The notes: a model not told the origin generated them from the sequence alone. A DNA stretch of 64,000 nucleotides from Adenanthera pavonina (GCA_026686845.1 JAIVEN010000004.1:10882827-10946826), one strand, 5' to 3'. Positions 1-13,209 are shown, numbered from the stretch's first letter. Program-made: numbers and translations.

Positions 1-679
1 TTTGATGACAACAAAATTGGGAAATTTTCAAACAGAATAACCCTTCTATAATTAAATTTTATCTGTAGTGGAACCCAAGAAGCTGCTGTATGGTGAAGAT
101 ATCTATCTAACTATTAGAAAACCACAAACGAATATACTAGAATTAGATTCATTTACTTATTTATTATTACTTTGTGAATAAGTCCACAGCATGTGAATTG
201 TTGAAGGCAGCCATGGATGTAAAATTTGAAAAAGCCAAAGAACTAGGAAAGAATATGCAATGATTTGACACGTTCTACATATCATCCATAGTATTATAAA
301 TATAAATTGTGCACACTCTTGCATGCAGGCACACTTGCACACACATTAAAGCTATTTTCACAATCTCACCCAAAATTTCATGTTAAAGGTACATATAAAC
401 AGATGCTGAAGACTGGATTTCCGTAAATCATGGAAACTGGTAACCCCAAACTCCTTTGACCTTTTTCTCCTATAGGATACTAAGGGTTTTGAAATGATTG
501 AATGGAGGCATCATAATTCCTGTGGAATTGCCAAGACAGTAAAGTTTGAAAAGGAAAGTAAACGACCATATTTATGTGATCATTATACTTCTTCAAATAC
601 CCCAAGAGACTAGTACACTAGTTTTGCAAGGGATAATTAATTTAGAAAATAATTCCTATCCAATTGAAGGAACTGGTAC
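1..679 (-). other. SEC10 intron 14 (partial)
   Basis: Everything from the donor after exon 14 (GAAA|GTACC, minus strand) to the window edge reads as intron. I searched the minus strand for the expected continuation of SEC10 and saw no match, so the next exon lies to the left of this window. No other gene is visible here. Confidence 0.6.
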
Positions 680-3600
680 TTTCCTGAGATGAAAAGAGAT
701 TGCATCTTGAAATTGCTTCTTCATTCCATCGTACAAATTCTGTCACAACAGTGACAGATATTTGCTGGTGAGAAGAAGCTACTGAAGCTCCTTTTGAGCG
801 TCCAATTGTTCCAGATGAATCAGACGTCTGCTGGCTTTCAGCACGTAGTTCCTCCATCTGCATTATAGATCCCCAATAAAGCTTTTCGCAACATATCCAA
901 CTGTAAAGGGAAAATAATACACATGATACAAGTGCAAACCTTCACTTGATATAATTGTCTAAGAGATGCCTGCTCATATTCGGGGTATTCATCCTTGTGA
1001 TTTGAAAATAATGACTCCGTAAGACCTGAGCCATCAGAACAAATTTTTATTAATTACCTAATAAGAACTTTAAATTATTCAACAGGCAGCATGAAACACA
1101 TGAGAATAGAAGAAACAATGATATTTATTTGGAACAGTTACATTAAAAAAATGTAAAAATGCAAATACACATTTTCAACTTCCAGAAGATTGCAATCTTC
1201 TCCTTGTGATTTGAAAAGAATTATTTGATATAATAACCTTAAGTTAATTGTGGGTATTTGTAAATTTTCCTATTTTCATTCCTCCAAAAAAAAAAAAAAG
1301 AAGTAGAAAAGGGTATCAGTTGTAGTTGTTAACAAAAGATTAGCTGTTAAAGGTGGTTGGTTAGTTAAATAGTTCTAACTACCTTTCTCATAAATAGCCA
1401 TGGAGCTGAGTGGAGAAGAGAGTTATGATGCGTGATTTTTCAAACATTCTCTTTTCCCATTTTTCTTATTTTCTGTTCTCTTCTTTTCTATCAAGTGATA
1501 TTTGAGCAACTAGTTCTTGGACCATGGGTGATGCCACTTGTTTGCAAACTTCTAGGCGTGATTTGGAAGCCATACTTTGTTTGTCTCTAGAGTAGAGCAT
1601 GTCAAGTCTAGTAGACTAGAGAATGTTGAGTATGGTGTAGTGAATATCAGAAATTCAAGAGCCAATGGAAGGGCTCTTGGAGCAAGTAACAGAGATGATG
1701 AAGATGACAAACTCTGTGGAAAATGGAGGTAAATTTTGTGTTCCTCTGTAAAAGTCTTATTCAGACATATGGCGGCTGATTACATATATAATAAAGAGCC
1801 CTAGCGTCCTTTTCCCTAGATAATATTCTAGGAGATAAAGTCTAATAAAACTACTCTAAACTAGCGACATTACAGGGAATATTGCCAAAAAATATAACAG
1901 AAAATCACCAGAAAAATAAGCAAAACAAGATAAAATAAAGAGAACTAGGTTAAAGATGGTTGGGCCACTTGCCTGGGCCCATTATTGTGCCACATACTTC
2001 AACAAACTCAAAGGAAACCGTGAACTTATCAGATAGCAGAGGTAGAGAATTGCATCATTGAAAGAATATTCTGATACTTTATAATTGATAGGAACCTCTA
2101 TTTATAAAAGCCTAGAGATCAAGAGCTGTGAAGGATTTACAATAATATTCCTAAAGCTGTCTTGAGATGTCTTTTTATTATTTTTGGGTCTCTTGTAAAT
2201 AGGTTAACTTGTAGGGACACTATAGTAACTAATTGATAGGAACCTCTCTATTTATAAAAGCCTAGAGATCAAGAGCTATGAAGGATTTACAATAATATTC
2301 CTAAAGCTGTCTTGAGATGTCTTTTTATCATTTTTGGGTCTATTGTAAATAGGTTAACTTTTAGGGACACTATAGTATTGTATATTCCCCCCAGTTCTAG
2401 GGACACAATGGTAAATTCTCCTTAACCATGGCCTATAAATAGAGGCCCTCACTCTTGTAAATGTGTTCGAATATTCATCAAAGAGAAGATTATTTCTCTC
2501 TACTTCTCTTCCATGATCTTTCAATGGAGAACGAGAAGTATGCAATTCTCAGCCTCTCTCTCTATAGGATTATTCCTTAAATCGGTCTCGTGTCTTGCTA
2601 CAAAACATCTCTCTTGTATTTACATTGTCAAAATTACCACACAAACCAACATGGCACATTTTAGTACTATCAAGTTTCTAAACCCTTGTTCCTCATCTGG
2701 CTCATTTCGATAAGTAGGAATGAGGTACAAGGAGAGGAAAGGAGAAGGAGGTTAAGCTATTCTCACGCTTGGAAGTTTCAAAAGTGAAATGGAAGGACAG
2801 GACCTAACTCCTCAAAATCCCTTTAGAGTCCATTGTTTTCACTTCCCCCAATTTAGGGTTTTCTGGGGGTTACCCTATAATCCTTCTTTCCCTTTCCTTC
2901 CATTTCCCGCTCTTTCCCCTTGTTGTATTTCCTATCCTTTAAACAAAGCATAAGAGAACAATGAAGAGATTTGGACACTAATAGAACTAGTAGCAATTTA
3001 ATGCTAATTTATTACCCTCAACATCCAAGTCACCGCATCCCACAGCTTGTAGATCTCTAGCAAGTTCTTGTGTCTTTTCATATGCCACTGCTAGCATTCT
3101 GAGATACTGAAGCCTCAAATCAATTTTAGATCAAATCAACATTATCTTGCTGTCTAAACAGGCGCTTGAATAAGAATAATAAAGGCTATCAATGATAATT
3201 GTACTCACTAATAGGAGTCCACCTTCCACCATGGTAGGTAACTTTACAAGAGATGGCTTCATTAATAATTTGTCCAGAACTGCAGTGACTCGCTGCTCTA
3301 AAACTCTCTACAAATAGAAATACAAAAAGTGATGGTGATGAAACGTACCAATACTCACTTTCAAGGGCAAACTATGAGGAACCTCATTCTTTGGTACCTG
3401 AACTAAAATTGACATAACTTCACTTGGGGAAGGGAATACTGCAGTTATTGTTGCTGCTTCCTTACGAACAGTATCTGCAACAAATCATAATGAAATTACT
3501 GGTTCAATAAAAAATTATATTTCTTGAAAACAGAAGTTGATATGGTTCAAACCTGTGATTTCTTTGTACAAGGCTGAAAGCCCACGGGCAACATTGCTAG

Positions 3601-6600
3601 GACTAGTTTGCGCAACCTGGTCACCAAGAACCAACCTAGTGTCTGCATTCATAATTTCCACATCAATAAACATCGGACGTGTTGCCACATAATGTTGCAT
3701 AGCACTTGTACCCCTGTTGAACTGCATTTCAGAAAAAGGGGTAAAACATACAATTAACATTTGATATGCTATTATATGCATTCATTCTCAAACTAATGCG
3801 CTGATTTTTCTTCTCTCCAAGAAACATCTATTGAATGCATAGGAAGCAAAGGAGATAAATGTGAATGCAACCTACCAAACAACTCAATGCATCATTCAAA
3901 TCAGTAGAAAAGGTTGTAATTTAGTTTAAAGACGTAGAATATGCCAATTGGCACCTATACAAGCTTACTAACTGTTTTAATTTTTATCCCATAAGTTGGG
4001 ACTGTTCAAACTTACGACTTGTCAACATACAGATCCCTGACTCCTCACACTTGTTACTTGTGCTGTTAACATATGCTGAGATTTGAGTGTTATGTTTATT
4101 TAGAAATTTTTATCTAACTACACACCTTTTAGTCTTTCTTTTGGTCAAAGGTAGATCTTACAATCTCCAATCCAAATCTATAATTTGATCTGTATAGCCC
4201 CCGGGTCAATCCTATATAAGGCATCATCTTTACAACCTTCTAAGCAATAGTGTTGGGGATTGGTAAGCCCACCTAGGGCCATTTCCTTATTTTATCTTTT
4301 TTGATTTTTCGATTTGTGATATCCCTTATTTTATGGGATTTTTATCTTCTGTTTTTACCAGACTTTATATTATTATCTCATTATTTTTTACTGTACTTTT
4401 GAGATATGATAGCTGGTTTCTCGCTATGTATCTTTCTACAAGTTGTACTTCCTTCATGATATTGGAATACGATTAGATTTCAAGATTTTACACAAATAGG
4501 CAGGCTATTAGTATCTTCCTTCTTCAGATTCAATAAAGCATATGATGCAGAACAGTAATAAAAAAGGCCAAAGAGGAAGGAGAAAATGGGAGAAACAGAG
4601 ATAAAAAGAGGGAGAGAGGAAGTTGGGAGAGAAACTGAAATAATAACTGGCCTGAAATTCAAAATGGCCTGATCTGAATTCATACACTAAGGCAATTTAC
4701 AGGGAGCCTAATGATAACTTTAAAAACATAATTTAAATAAAACAGAATACATTAAAATACTAAATTCTAATTCTAATTGAATTGCCATTAAAATGCTTCT
4801 TATTCTAATATTGTTTCAAATTATATTTTCTATATTTACCAATAATTAGTATCCTTTATAATCTCTTTTCATCCTCCATCAGCATTGTTACTTGATAACG
4901 TTATTTGAAATTAAGACTCATAGTGCAAACACTACCACAATGACATAGAAAAATTATTAGTATTAAAAAGAGAGCGAGAAAGCAAGAGATTGCGAGAGAG
5001 AGAAGGGTGATGGAACCCCAGAACCAAACTAATGGAAAGTAGCTGTAATTTGTATTATTTATAAGCAACTATATGAGTTTAACGTCCACCCAATACAGGA
5101 CTAAAGGTTTAGGCCCAGATAATCACAGCTAAAACACCCACAATAAATATACTTTGTGCCTTGCTCTCCCTACGCCACCCCCCCCCCCCAAAAAAAAAAA
5201 AAAAAAACCACAGACACCTCATGTGTGAGTCAATAGCTTTGCCCATTGTGGGGCCAACATTTCCCAGCCCACGAAGTTTCACCTTGCCCTCAAGGTGAGA
5301 ATTTGAAGTTGAGATTGGTGGCTTCTTCCCTAGATAGTGCAACTTATGTTTGATCAAAAAGGCTGAAAGAGCAATTCCAGAATTTGTATAACTAAGAGAA
5401 TAACTCTAAGGCACTCAGCAAGACCAGGAAAGTCAACTGGTTCCTCAATGTTGGTCCTCTCAAACACAACATCCAAACTTCTTTGTTTCTCTATGTTTCC
5501 AGCTGTGAAATCTTAACCATTAGGCCAAGGACTGTAATATTTGATAAAGTAAAGATGAGTTCATCAAACTTCTCATAGAGAACTGCAGTAACAGTATCCC
5601 TTTGAACTCCAGAAAATGAGCACAAGTCCAATAAAATGTAAACAATCTCAGGAAACTAGCAATACATGTCATCCCCAAAATCTACCATCATTCCTTTAAT
5701 TAACAGCCCCAGGAGTGTGATTCCCACCTGTCCAACAATATAAATTTTCAGTATAGAAGGCTCCTAATTCAAGAAAAGAATGACGACATCTATTTGAGTT
5801 GGCATAAATTTCTTGATTTGACTTTGAGAAACATCTGCGATAATGTTGAAGAAGACTTGGGGTAGAAGGGAGTTTCTTCAAAGAATGCGACATACAAACT
5901 CTCAAAGATACAACAAGACACAGGATCATGGCACTTGTACCCCTTTTTTGATGGAGTGTAGCCTAGGAAAATACACTTTATGGCTTGTGCTTAAATATTG
6001 GAACAATTGATAAAATGATTATGAACAAAGGATGTGCAACCAAAGGCTAAGTGGTAGGCCGCTTTGAAGTTGTCAATTGGGAAAATTATTGTTCAACTTA
6101 TGATTGGGTATCAAATGACAAGACTTTGTTGAGCAATCTATTTATCAAGTAGGTGGCAGTCAAAACTGCATCACCTTTATCTGGTTACATTTGTAGCGAA
6201 CATAAGGGCTCAGGCCACTTCCAATTTCTATCAACAATCCCATTTTGCTGTGGAATATTTGGGCAAGTGCTCTTGTGAACTATCCCATGCTCTTTAAGAT
6301 AATAACTCAAAAATTGATAAAATACTCAGTACCATTATCAGTGTATAGTAGCTGAATATTTGTATCAAACTGGGTCTTAATTATTTTATGAACCCATGAG
6401 ATACTTCAGTTTTTTTCTTGTAGCAAGTACATCCAGCACAGATGTGTATGATCATCAATGAATGTCATAAACCATTTTGCATAGGTACGATTGGTAATGA
6501 TATTGAATGGCATAGTTGATGGACCCTAGAGATCAATATGGATGATATTGAATGTTTTTGTTGAGGTTTTTTAAAAGGAGACTCGGTAGTGTTTGGCAAA

Positions 6601-9600
6601 GTCACACACTTCACATTGAAAATCACTGAAATTTTATTAGAACACTGATGGAAACATATGGCATGGATACTGAAAGCTAGAGTGACCCATTCTCATATGC
6701 CATAGTATAAGGTCATTATTCTAAGGTAAAGAAGCAGAACCGCAGATACAACTCAACCCTTGACTACTCACTCCAGTGTTTTTCAAATAACAAAGCCCTC
6801 CATGCTCTTGAGCACTGTCAATCGTTGAAGGTCCCCCACATTTCACACCTCACACACCCCTTGTGTTATTTATTAGCTCGGCCCATAAGTTGTGTGCCCA
6901 ACAAAGAGTAGGTAACAATCTTAGAAGCAAGAAGAATTTGAAGAATCCACAAATTACGATAGAAATAAATAAAATCATTGTAAGAGGAGCCTGATGTTTT
7001 CATAAATTTAACATAGGATACATGTTCTTAAACTAAAATGGAATTTGACATGTGAACAAACAACATATAATTAACAATAGGGGCTTGATAATTTATGATC
7101 TAATACAATATCACAATATAGGTCAGAACATCCAAAGAAAAAAAAAAAGAGTTTAAGAAAACTAAAGTTTATAGCTCCTTGTGGATGGATATGAAGTATT
7201 ATTTCTATAACCAACAATTTAGACTGTTCCATGTTAGCAGTATCAAACCTCACCATGGGTGATCTATGAGAGGGTACAATGATGTGGAAGAGGAAAAGCT
7301 GAGATTTAGAGGTTTTACCATGACCAATTAAGTGCAATAAACATTAGTTACCTGGGATAAAATTTTAGCACATTCTGCCATTGTAGACAATTCCCTTTTC
7401 TGCGATGCTGCATCAAACCGAGCCAGCAATCTATTCTCTAACTCTGCAAAGACAGAAAGAAATATGAAACTTATACATGACAATGAAAACCCAAACGTCC
7501 AGGTGATGTAGTACCAATAGCAAGAACAAAAGGGGAGGAAGATGTAGAAGAAACTAAGGACAACTTAGGAAATTCTATTAATCAAAATAAAATGACCAAC
7601 CCTAATTGGCATGGGTTTTGTGTAGAGCTCATAGGATACATTAAAATGCAAGATACTTATAATGAGATTCAAATTACAGGATAATGAGAAAATTCTAATG
7701 ACTAATTAAATAAAATCCTAGCAAACTATTGAAATAAAAAATATTAAAATAAAATAGATAAGGTGCATCAAATTATTAATACTAAGACATTATTTTCTTT
7801 ATATGCCTAGAGTATATCTATCATGATTTTCCATCATTTTCCCCTAGCATGGAGAAACTCTATTCCAGAGAAGCCGTAGGTCCTAACTTTTAACTCTCAC
7901 ACTGAGGGCAAGATTAAGCTTCAAGGGCCAGGAAGTGATGAGCCCATAATTAATAGGCCAAGGCAGGAAGCGATGTTGATGAGGTGGCCAGAGAGGATGA
8001 TATGTTTAGTTAGGAGGTTAGTATCCATTAGTAACTAACAAACTGAGACTCTCTATAAAAGGGTGCTTGTATTGGAAGGAAAACTTGTTCAGTTAGTGGA
8101 ATCCCATTCCGTTCATTCTTTTCTCCCCTCTCTCTCTCCCCTACCTCTTTCTTCTTTTCTGTGCCAGAGGAAGAAAGAGAAATGGTGCTTGTTAGTGTGA
8201 GGGTGAGAGTGAGGAAGGCAGTTAGTGGGGGCACATTGTGCGTTGTGAAATCAGAATGAGGATAAGGAAAACATTTGGCTAAGTGGAGAGTCTCTGGTCT
8301 CTCAAATATCAATGGAGTATCATATTTCTTGTATTACCTTCCTTTTCTTACTGTAATCAGCTTTGCTGCTTCCAATCACCCCGTAGTCTATTTTCCTATG
8401 TGAACAAGGATATAACCTTTTGTTTCACAAGAAGGTATTAGGTTTGGGATTGGGGTTCCATCAATACCAAAATTCTTTAACAATTTGCAACAATCAGAAC
8501 AGACCATAAAATCTCCAGAGAATTAAACTACAAAACTAATAAAAATATTTTACAGCAGAAACGATAATATTGGTAACTTCAGAAAAATAAATTCAACCTT
8601 ATCTTTATTATTTCTTTCAAAGAAAATGAATTTTTGTAGATAGCATGTAAAGTGTAAGTTTAGAACCTCAACCAGACACTAATGTAAAGTACTTCAAAGT
8701 AACTGACCATTGCAGTAGTCCTGTAGATTAGCAACTGCAACTTCTAATCCTCTGCTTGCAGTTGCATTTCCCATGACTGATGAGACAGCAATTCCTTGAC
8801 GTCCAATATCTTCTTCAGCAAATGACCCTAATAAAATTTTGTATTGAAAAATGGAGGTGATGTAAAGTGGTTAAAGCTTTATATAGAACAAAACAAGAAA
8901 AGGAAAGCCATCTTACGTAATTTTTGGGCAATTGACGCAGCCTCAGCAACACGGCTGTCATCAGAAAATAGAGGTGAAAGCTCCATCAGATCGCCTGGGC
9001 TGCTATTGAACTCCGCTAAGTACTGCAAATATTAAATCAACCAAATATGTCAAATTCCCTAAGGAAAGGAGTATGAACCAAATGATATAGTTGGTAATAT
9101 TACCTTAATCAACTCTATTGTTTGACTGGCAGTTTCCCGCTGAGCATCTGCACTCTAACAAAAAAATAAGAGTATCAGTTAAGTGACTATATATTGAGGA
9201 GAAAGGAGATTTGAACCTACTTATATACTACCAATATTTATGTGATTGTAACTGATTTTCAAACAATAATTAAAATTTGAAAAAATCTAACCTGAAGTTG
9301 ATCTCCTATCTTTGCAGCAGTCTGGCCAACACTCGAAATACGTGAATCCAACCTTGCAAAGCTATCAAACAAACCATCTACACCTTTCTCTAGCTGAAAA
9401 TGATATAAATACGATATAAAGAGATATGCCATATAGTTTTTAAGGAACATTCAGATTCAAACTGGCTAAATATACTCATACCTAACTCCATGATATAGAA
9501 AGAAAAAATATACTATACAAACCAACCAAAGCATGCAAAAAAAAAGAAAGCAAATCTTAAATCTAACAGCTAGGGGGACCTAGATAACAAGGAAAATCAT

Positions 9601-10853
9601 GGGTAAGGTGCTATTGTCCCAATCCCCTGACCATATTTAGCAGCTAAAAATTCCCCCATCCCCGTGGAATCCTAGAATCCCCAAACTTGGATCCATTCGC
9701 CTTGAAAATTTTCAAAATGACATTAATGTTCCTCAAGTTGAGACTCATCTCCATTAAATTTATTCATATAAAATCACAAAAACAAATAAAATGTTCAAAC
9801 AAAATATAATATAATTCAAAACCTATTAAATGTTATTTGAATGGTATTTTATTTACTTTTTGAAAATATATTATATTGATTAATATATAAAAGTGTATGT
9901 ATAATTCTAAATAAATATACACTGACTCTAATGCTGAGTAGGAATTCATATTACCCAGATTTAGACCTTAAAATAGTAACAAAAATCCCCATACTCAATC
10001 TCCAATGTCTAAATGTCATGATTAACTATAGGATGTACACATTTTTCCATCGTTGTAGATAACCTAAATAAACTGAGTATTCAAGAATTACTGATGTCAT
10101 TGTCAGTAAGCTTTTACTCGTTTCGAATGACTACTTTATATTCTTGGTTCCAAGAACTATAGCAGAAGGATTTAAGCTTTTAACGTCACAAAAAAGATGC
10201 AAAACTAACCTCAAAAAGTGTCTTGCGATGCTTAGAATCTTGGACAGAAACATCTTTATTGAGATTGTAGAGTGTCCCGTCAATCTTGAAATCCAAAATG
10301 AAGAAAAGAAATTATTCCTCAACATGAAATCACAGAAACTTTTAGTTAAGATAGAGTTAAACCTGTTTACGCAGCTCAACCAGCTCTTTACAAGAATCCT
10401 TGAACAGAGATAAAAGCTTCTCAACCTCTGGGAATAAAGGCGATGAAAGTGCTTGTGCATACTTAGCTGAATCAGCTGGTGCTGGCAGGTGTCCGCTTGA
10501 CAAAGACTCACGCCCACCAATGTTACCATTTCCTTCCAACGAATCTGCTTCTTCTTCTTGGAAAGATGGAAGGAGTTCGTTCACCAAGTTTCCAAATAAT
10601 GCATCAAATGAAAAGTCTCCCTACATGTCCGTAATTCAAGCTACTTACCAAACCAATATACAGCCAAAGCAACTAAGTTAAAAGAGGAATATTTCAAACT
10701 ACTATGCAACCAGCCCCTACCATTTTCTGGCTTGAATGATGTGGTTTGAACCATTACCTTAAAGTCATCTATGTCCATAATGAGAGGAAAGGAGGCAGCT
10801 GCTGCAGATTCGGCCATTCTACCATTCTTGGTGTTGTCTTTGGTCTCTCTCAT
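680..10853 (-). CDS. SEC10: Exocyst complex subunit SEC10, 14 coding exons, 3' part outside the window
   Basis: SEC10 is a subunit of the octameric exocyst, which tethers secretory vesicles to the plasma membrane. Exons read on the minus strand: 10853-10758, 10620-10363, 10284-10210, 9393-9292, 9154-9104, 9022-8917, 8827-8708, 7443-7352, 3721-3553, 3474-3398, 3307-3209, 3106-3016, 1025-940, 857-680. They total 1600 nt with GT-AG introns and unbroken frame (about 533 codons; plant SEC10 is about 830). Recognised stretches include GDFSFDALFGNL (exon 2), EKGVDGLFDSFARLD (exon 4), SADAQRETASQTIELIK (exon 5), FNRGTSAMQHYVATRPMF (exon 9) and MEELRAESQQTSDSSGTIGR (exon 14), matching remembered plant SEC10. 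The start at 10853 directly follows a possible acceptor; an in-frame ATG at 10817 (MAESAAAAS) is an alternative. The intron after exon 14 runs off the left edge, so about 300 C-terminal residues are missing from view. No exon shows a stop, so the gene is probably functional. Confidence 0.93.
1026..3015 (-). other. SEC10 intron 12 with LTR-like debris
   Basis: This 2-kb intron lies between exons 13 and 12. It holds sequence that resembles old LTRs on the plus strand: a TATA-like CATAAATAG near 1390 followed by a pyrimidine-rich stretch, and CTATAAATAGAGG near 2433 followed by a leader-like stretch. It also holds the 148-bp tandem duplication listed separately. I see no intact coding sequence; the LTR reading is weak. 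Confidence 0.4.
2083..2377. repeat. Two tandem copies of a ~148-bp unit in SEC10 intron 12
   Basis: Copy 1 (2083-2227) and copy 2 (2231-2377) both run from AATTGATAGGAACCTC to GGGACACTATAGTA and differ at only a few positions, mainly an added CT near the start and single substitutions. The high similarity suggests a recent duplication by slippage or unequal exchange. Confidence 0.85.
5010..5300 (-). mobile_element. LTR-like 3' fragment in SEC10 intron 8 (minus orientation)
   Basis: Read on the minus strand, this stretch has a short LEGKVKLRG-like coding remnant, a run of C/A (5178-5207 on plus), a TATA-like TTATAAATAA, and ends GGGGTTCCATCA. The same layout occurs in opposite orientation at 7890-8467. 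This suggests the end of an LTR retrotransposon, but no complete LTR pair was found. Confidence 0.35.
5690..6870 (-). pseudogene. Decayed Ty1-copia pre-integrase and integrase fragment in SEC10 intron 8
   Basis: On the minus strand, broken frames read, from high to low coordinate: a GAG-pre-integrase piece (LWHMRMGHSSFQ, then CEVCDFAKHYRVS, about 6700-6590), an integrase core with TDNGTEYF (about 6340) and PQQNGIVDRNWK (about 6240), and further down the KKGYKCHDPVS and YVAFFEETPFY motifs (about 5940-5870) that follow integrase in copia elements. Stops and frameshifts interrupt it throughout. It lies in the same orientation as SEC10 inside a 3.6-kb intron. No RT or LTR pair was identified with it, so it is an old truncated insertion. 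Confidence 0.8.
7890..8467 (+). mobile_element. LTR-like 3' fragment in SEC10 intron 7 (plus orientation)
   Basis: The plus strand shows GAGGGCAAGATTAAGCTTCAAG at 7905, a TATA box (CTATAAAAGG) near 8053, a leader rich in C and T, and an end at GGGGTTCCATCA, 8456-8467. This mirrors the fragment at 5010-5300 in reverse orientation, although SEC10 exon 8 lies between them. Probably the end of an LTR retrotransposon with its partner lost. Confidence 0.4.
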
Positions 10854-11293
10854 CTGGCTTATATGATGTTAATCAACGCAACATTACAATAAAGTCATCC
10901 ACACGGTACGTTCATTATTAGATCAACATGGCCCTCTCAAATTACAATTATCAAGTTATAAATGTAACCGAGAACCCCCACAGGAAGCTGACTTTTAGTT
11001 CCGCACACAGAATTTATCAAACTTATGAAATCAAATCCCAAATCAAATCTGAAGTTGCATATGAAATACGAGATAACCCAATTCAAACAAGTCAAGCCAT
11101 ACATGAGCATAATCGAAATGAAATATGAAAAGTAATTCTTAGAACAAAGGAACCCAAGAAATTAACGAGTTTCAGCTACCAGGAGAAAAAATGGCTAAGC
11201 ACACATCAATCAAATACAAGATTTTGCAGCAACAAAATACTCAAATCCGATCTCGAAGAGTAACAATGGAAAGAAGGTTATAGTAAAGTGCAC

Positions 11294-11390
11294 CTCTTGG
11301 CTAAATCGCTCGAGAGGTGACCTTCTTCTTCTTCGATGCTTTGCTATGCTGTAAGTTGCAGAGACAGAGTGGTCCCAACGATAACTACAA
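11294..11390 (-). other. Probable SEC10 5' UTR exon
   Basis: Upstream of the coding start, the minus strand has a purine-rich leader ending GCCAAGAG before GTGCAC at 11293, a plausible donor. The matching acceptor would be the CAG immediately before the ATG at 10853, giving an intron of about 440 bp in the 5' UTR. The upstream edge of the exon is a guess; no clear TATA box is visible. Inference from splice signals only. Confidence 0.4.
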
Positions 11391-13102
11391 TGTACAAAAA
11401 ATTTCTCAAATGGTGAATAAAATGGTCATATCAAAGTCTAAAACAAAGGTAAGCCGACTGGGGTCCGTTATTTTCTGATTTTTCTCCCCTCTATTTGTTT
11501 TTTTTTTTAATATCATTAAAAGGTCGAGATCCCTGACCCCCAGAGTTGTCTCCGTCCCAAAATTTGGTGAAATGTTTAAATTCGATCTTTTACAAAATTA
11601 TCTGACAGGTATTACGGTGTCAGGTATCTAGTATTGCTATATATATATATATAATCTAGCTTTCCTAGTAGTTCTTTCTACCTAAGGTTTGCATCTTGCT
11701 GAGATAGTTTTTTTATTATTTTTTATTTATAAAATATAAACTCTCAATTTTATTTAGAGGAACTACGTAATTTCTACTTGTGAGTTTAAATTTGATTTTA
11801 ATAGTCTATATTTTAATTTTTTTTCTTTTTTATAATTTAATTTTTCAAATTTATACTTAAAATATTACCTTAATTTTTCATCTTATTTTTTAAAATCAAT
11901 CGTATAATTTAAACTATTTAAATCAATAAAAGTGATAATTTTTTTAAATTTTAAATGATTGATCTGATTATTCAATTAGAAGGACTACATGGATAAAGTG
12001 TCCATAATCAAAGCAATTTCATTTATTTCAAGTGAAAGAATACGTATAAGGTACTACTATCCTTGCATTTCTCTTTTTTTTTCATAAACCCTATAATATT
12101 CGGTGGTTATATTTTATTGTATCTAATTTGAGTTAAGCCGATTGGAACATAAAGATGACCAAAACCCTCATGATAAATATTTAATATAGTTGTACTTGAA
12201 TTTGATACTACTAGCCAAATTGGTATAATCTATATCAGCTAACATATGTGCTCGTTTGTCGTAAATCTCATAAATTCAGTTTGGCTCCATTGAATCAAAG
12301 CAATACTACGCCAGGTTAGGTTTTTGGTTAATGTTGAAACTAGTTAGCTGAACTTACCCTAATAGTATATCTTTTTCCATAATTACCAATTTCTAAACCA
12401 AGCATAGAGTGAGTTTGGTTGTTCTTTGCATTCTTTCCAATGCCTCTCTCCCCGGCTTCTGCTGGTGGAGAGAGTGTTTAGTGTGTGTGAGTTGGTGTTT
12501 TGTGTGTGTTGGTGTTCATTTTTGGGTGTTGTTGTGGGGTTTCAATGAAAGATTTGGTGGCGTGTCGCTACACCCCGTGAGTCTTTACTCTGCAAGGTGG
12601 TGACTAGGAGAGCGATTCGAGTCCTAGTGGTTCTAATTCAATGTTTTGGGGATGAAGCATGGAGATTGCCAATGGTTTGGCTCCTGAAGCATTTAAATCT
12701 ATGACGGATGATTGGTGAGTTTAAATGGAAGGTTCGAATCTGGAATGCTAGGATGGGGCTTACAAAGCTTTATGGTTTGATAGTGTGTTTGCTGATGGGT
12801 TGGAAAGTGTTCGCGACGACAATGCTGGTGGTGGAGGTTTGTTTGGGTTTGATTTCTTTGTGGTGTCGTTTGGTTTGTTTGAGTGTGTCGTTTTCTGTTT
12901 TTTGGGCTAGGCTTGTGCATGTGTTTACTGTGCTTTGTTTCTTTTGTAATTTGGCATTTTTGAATTTTAATTCATTATTAAACCAAGCCAGGGGGCGTTA
13001 TAGGCAATTGAGGCAGTTGCCTAGGGCCTAGAGGACTACTTTTATTTTTTTATTAATACATATTAGATTAATTTATTTCTTGTATTGATAACCAATTTGA
13101 AC
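11391..13102. other. Intergenic, no gene recognised
   Basis: AT-rich sequence upstream of SEC10. From 12,400 to 13,030 the plus strand is rich in G and T, with short open frames of odd composition (many V, C, W, L). I do not recognise a protein there. A non-LTR retrotransposon 3' end is possible but unsupported. Confidence 0.5.
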
Positions 13103-13172
13103 TAGGGCTGAACAAGTTGGTCTGGTACCTGGTTGGCCCGATCCAGCTCAATCACATCAAGCCAACCGGGTT

Positions 13173-13209
13173 GGGTCGGGGTTAGGGCCAGACACCCTAA
13201 CCCCGACCC
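13173..13209. repeat. Perfect 15-bp inverted repeat (hairpin)
   Basis: GGGTCGGGGTTAGGG (13173-13187) and its exact reverse complement CCCTAACCCCGACCC (13195-13209) are separated by 7 nt. The arms are very GC-rich in an AT-rich setting and include a telomere-like CCCTAACCC. It sits in the subterminal region of the hAT-like element. Confidence 0.95.

Noticed and set aside
12409..13031. G/T-rich plus-strand ORFs as a gene
   Set aside because: Composition is skewed, there are no recognisable motifs or splice context, and the frames are short.
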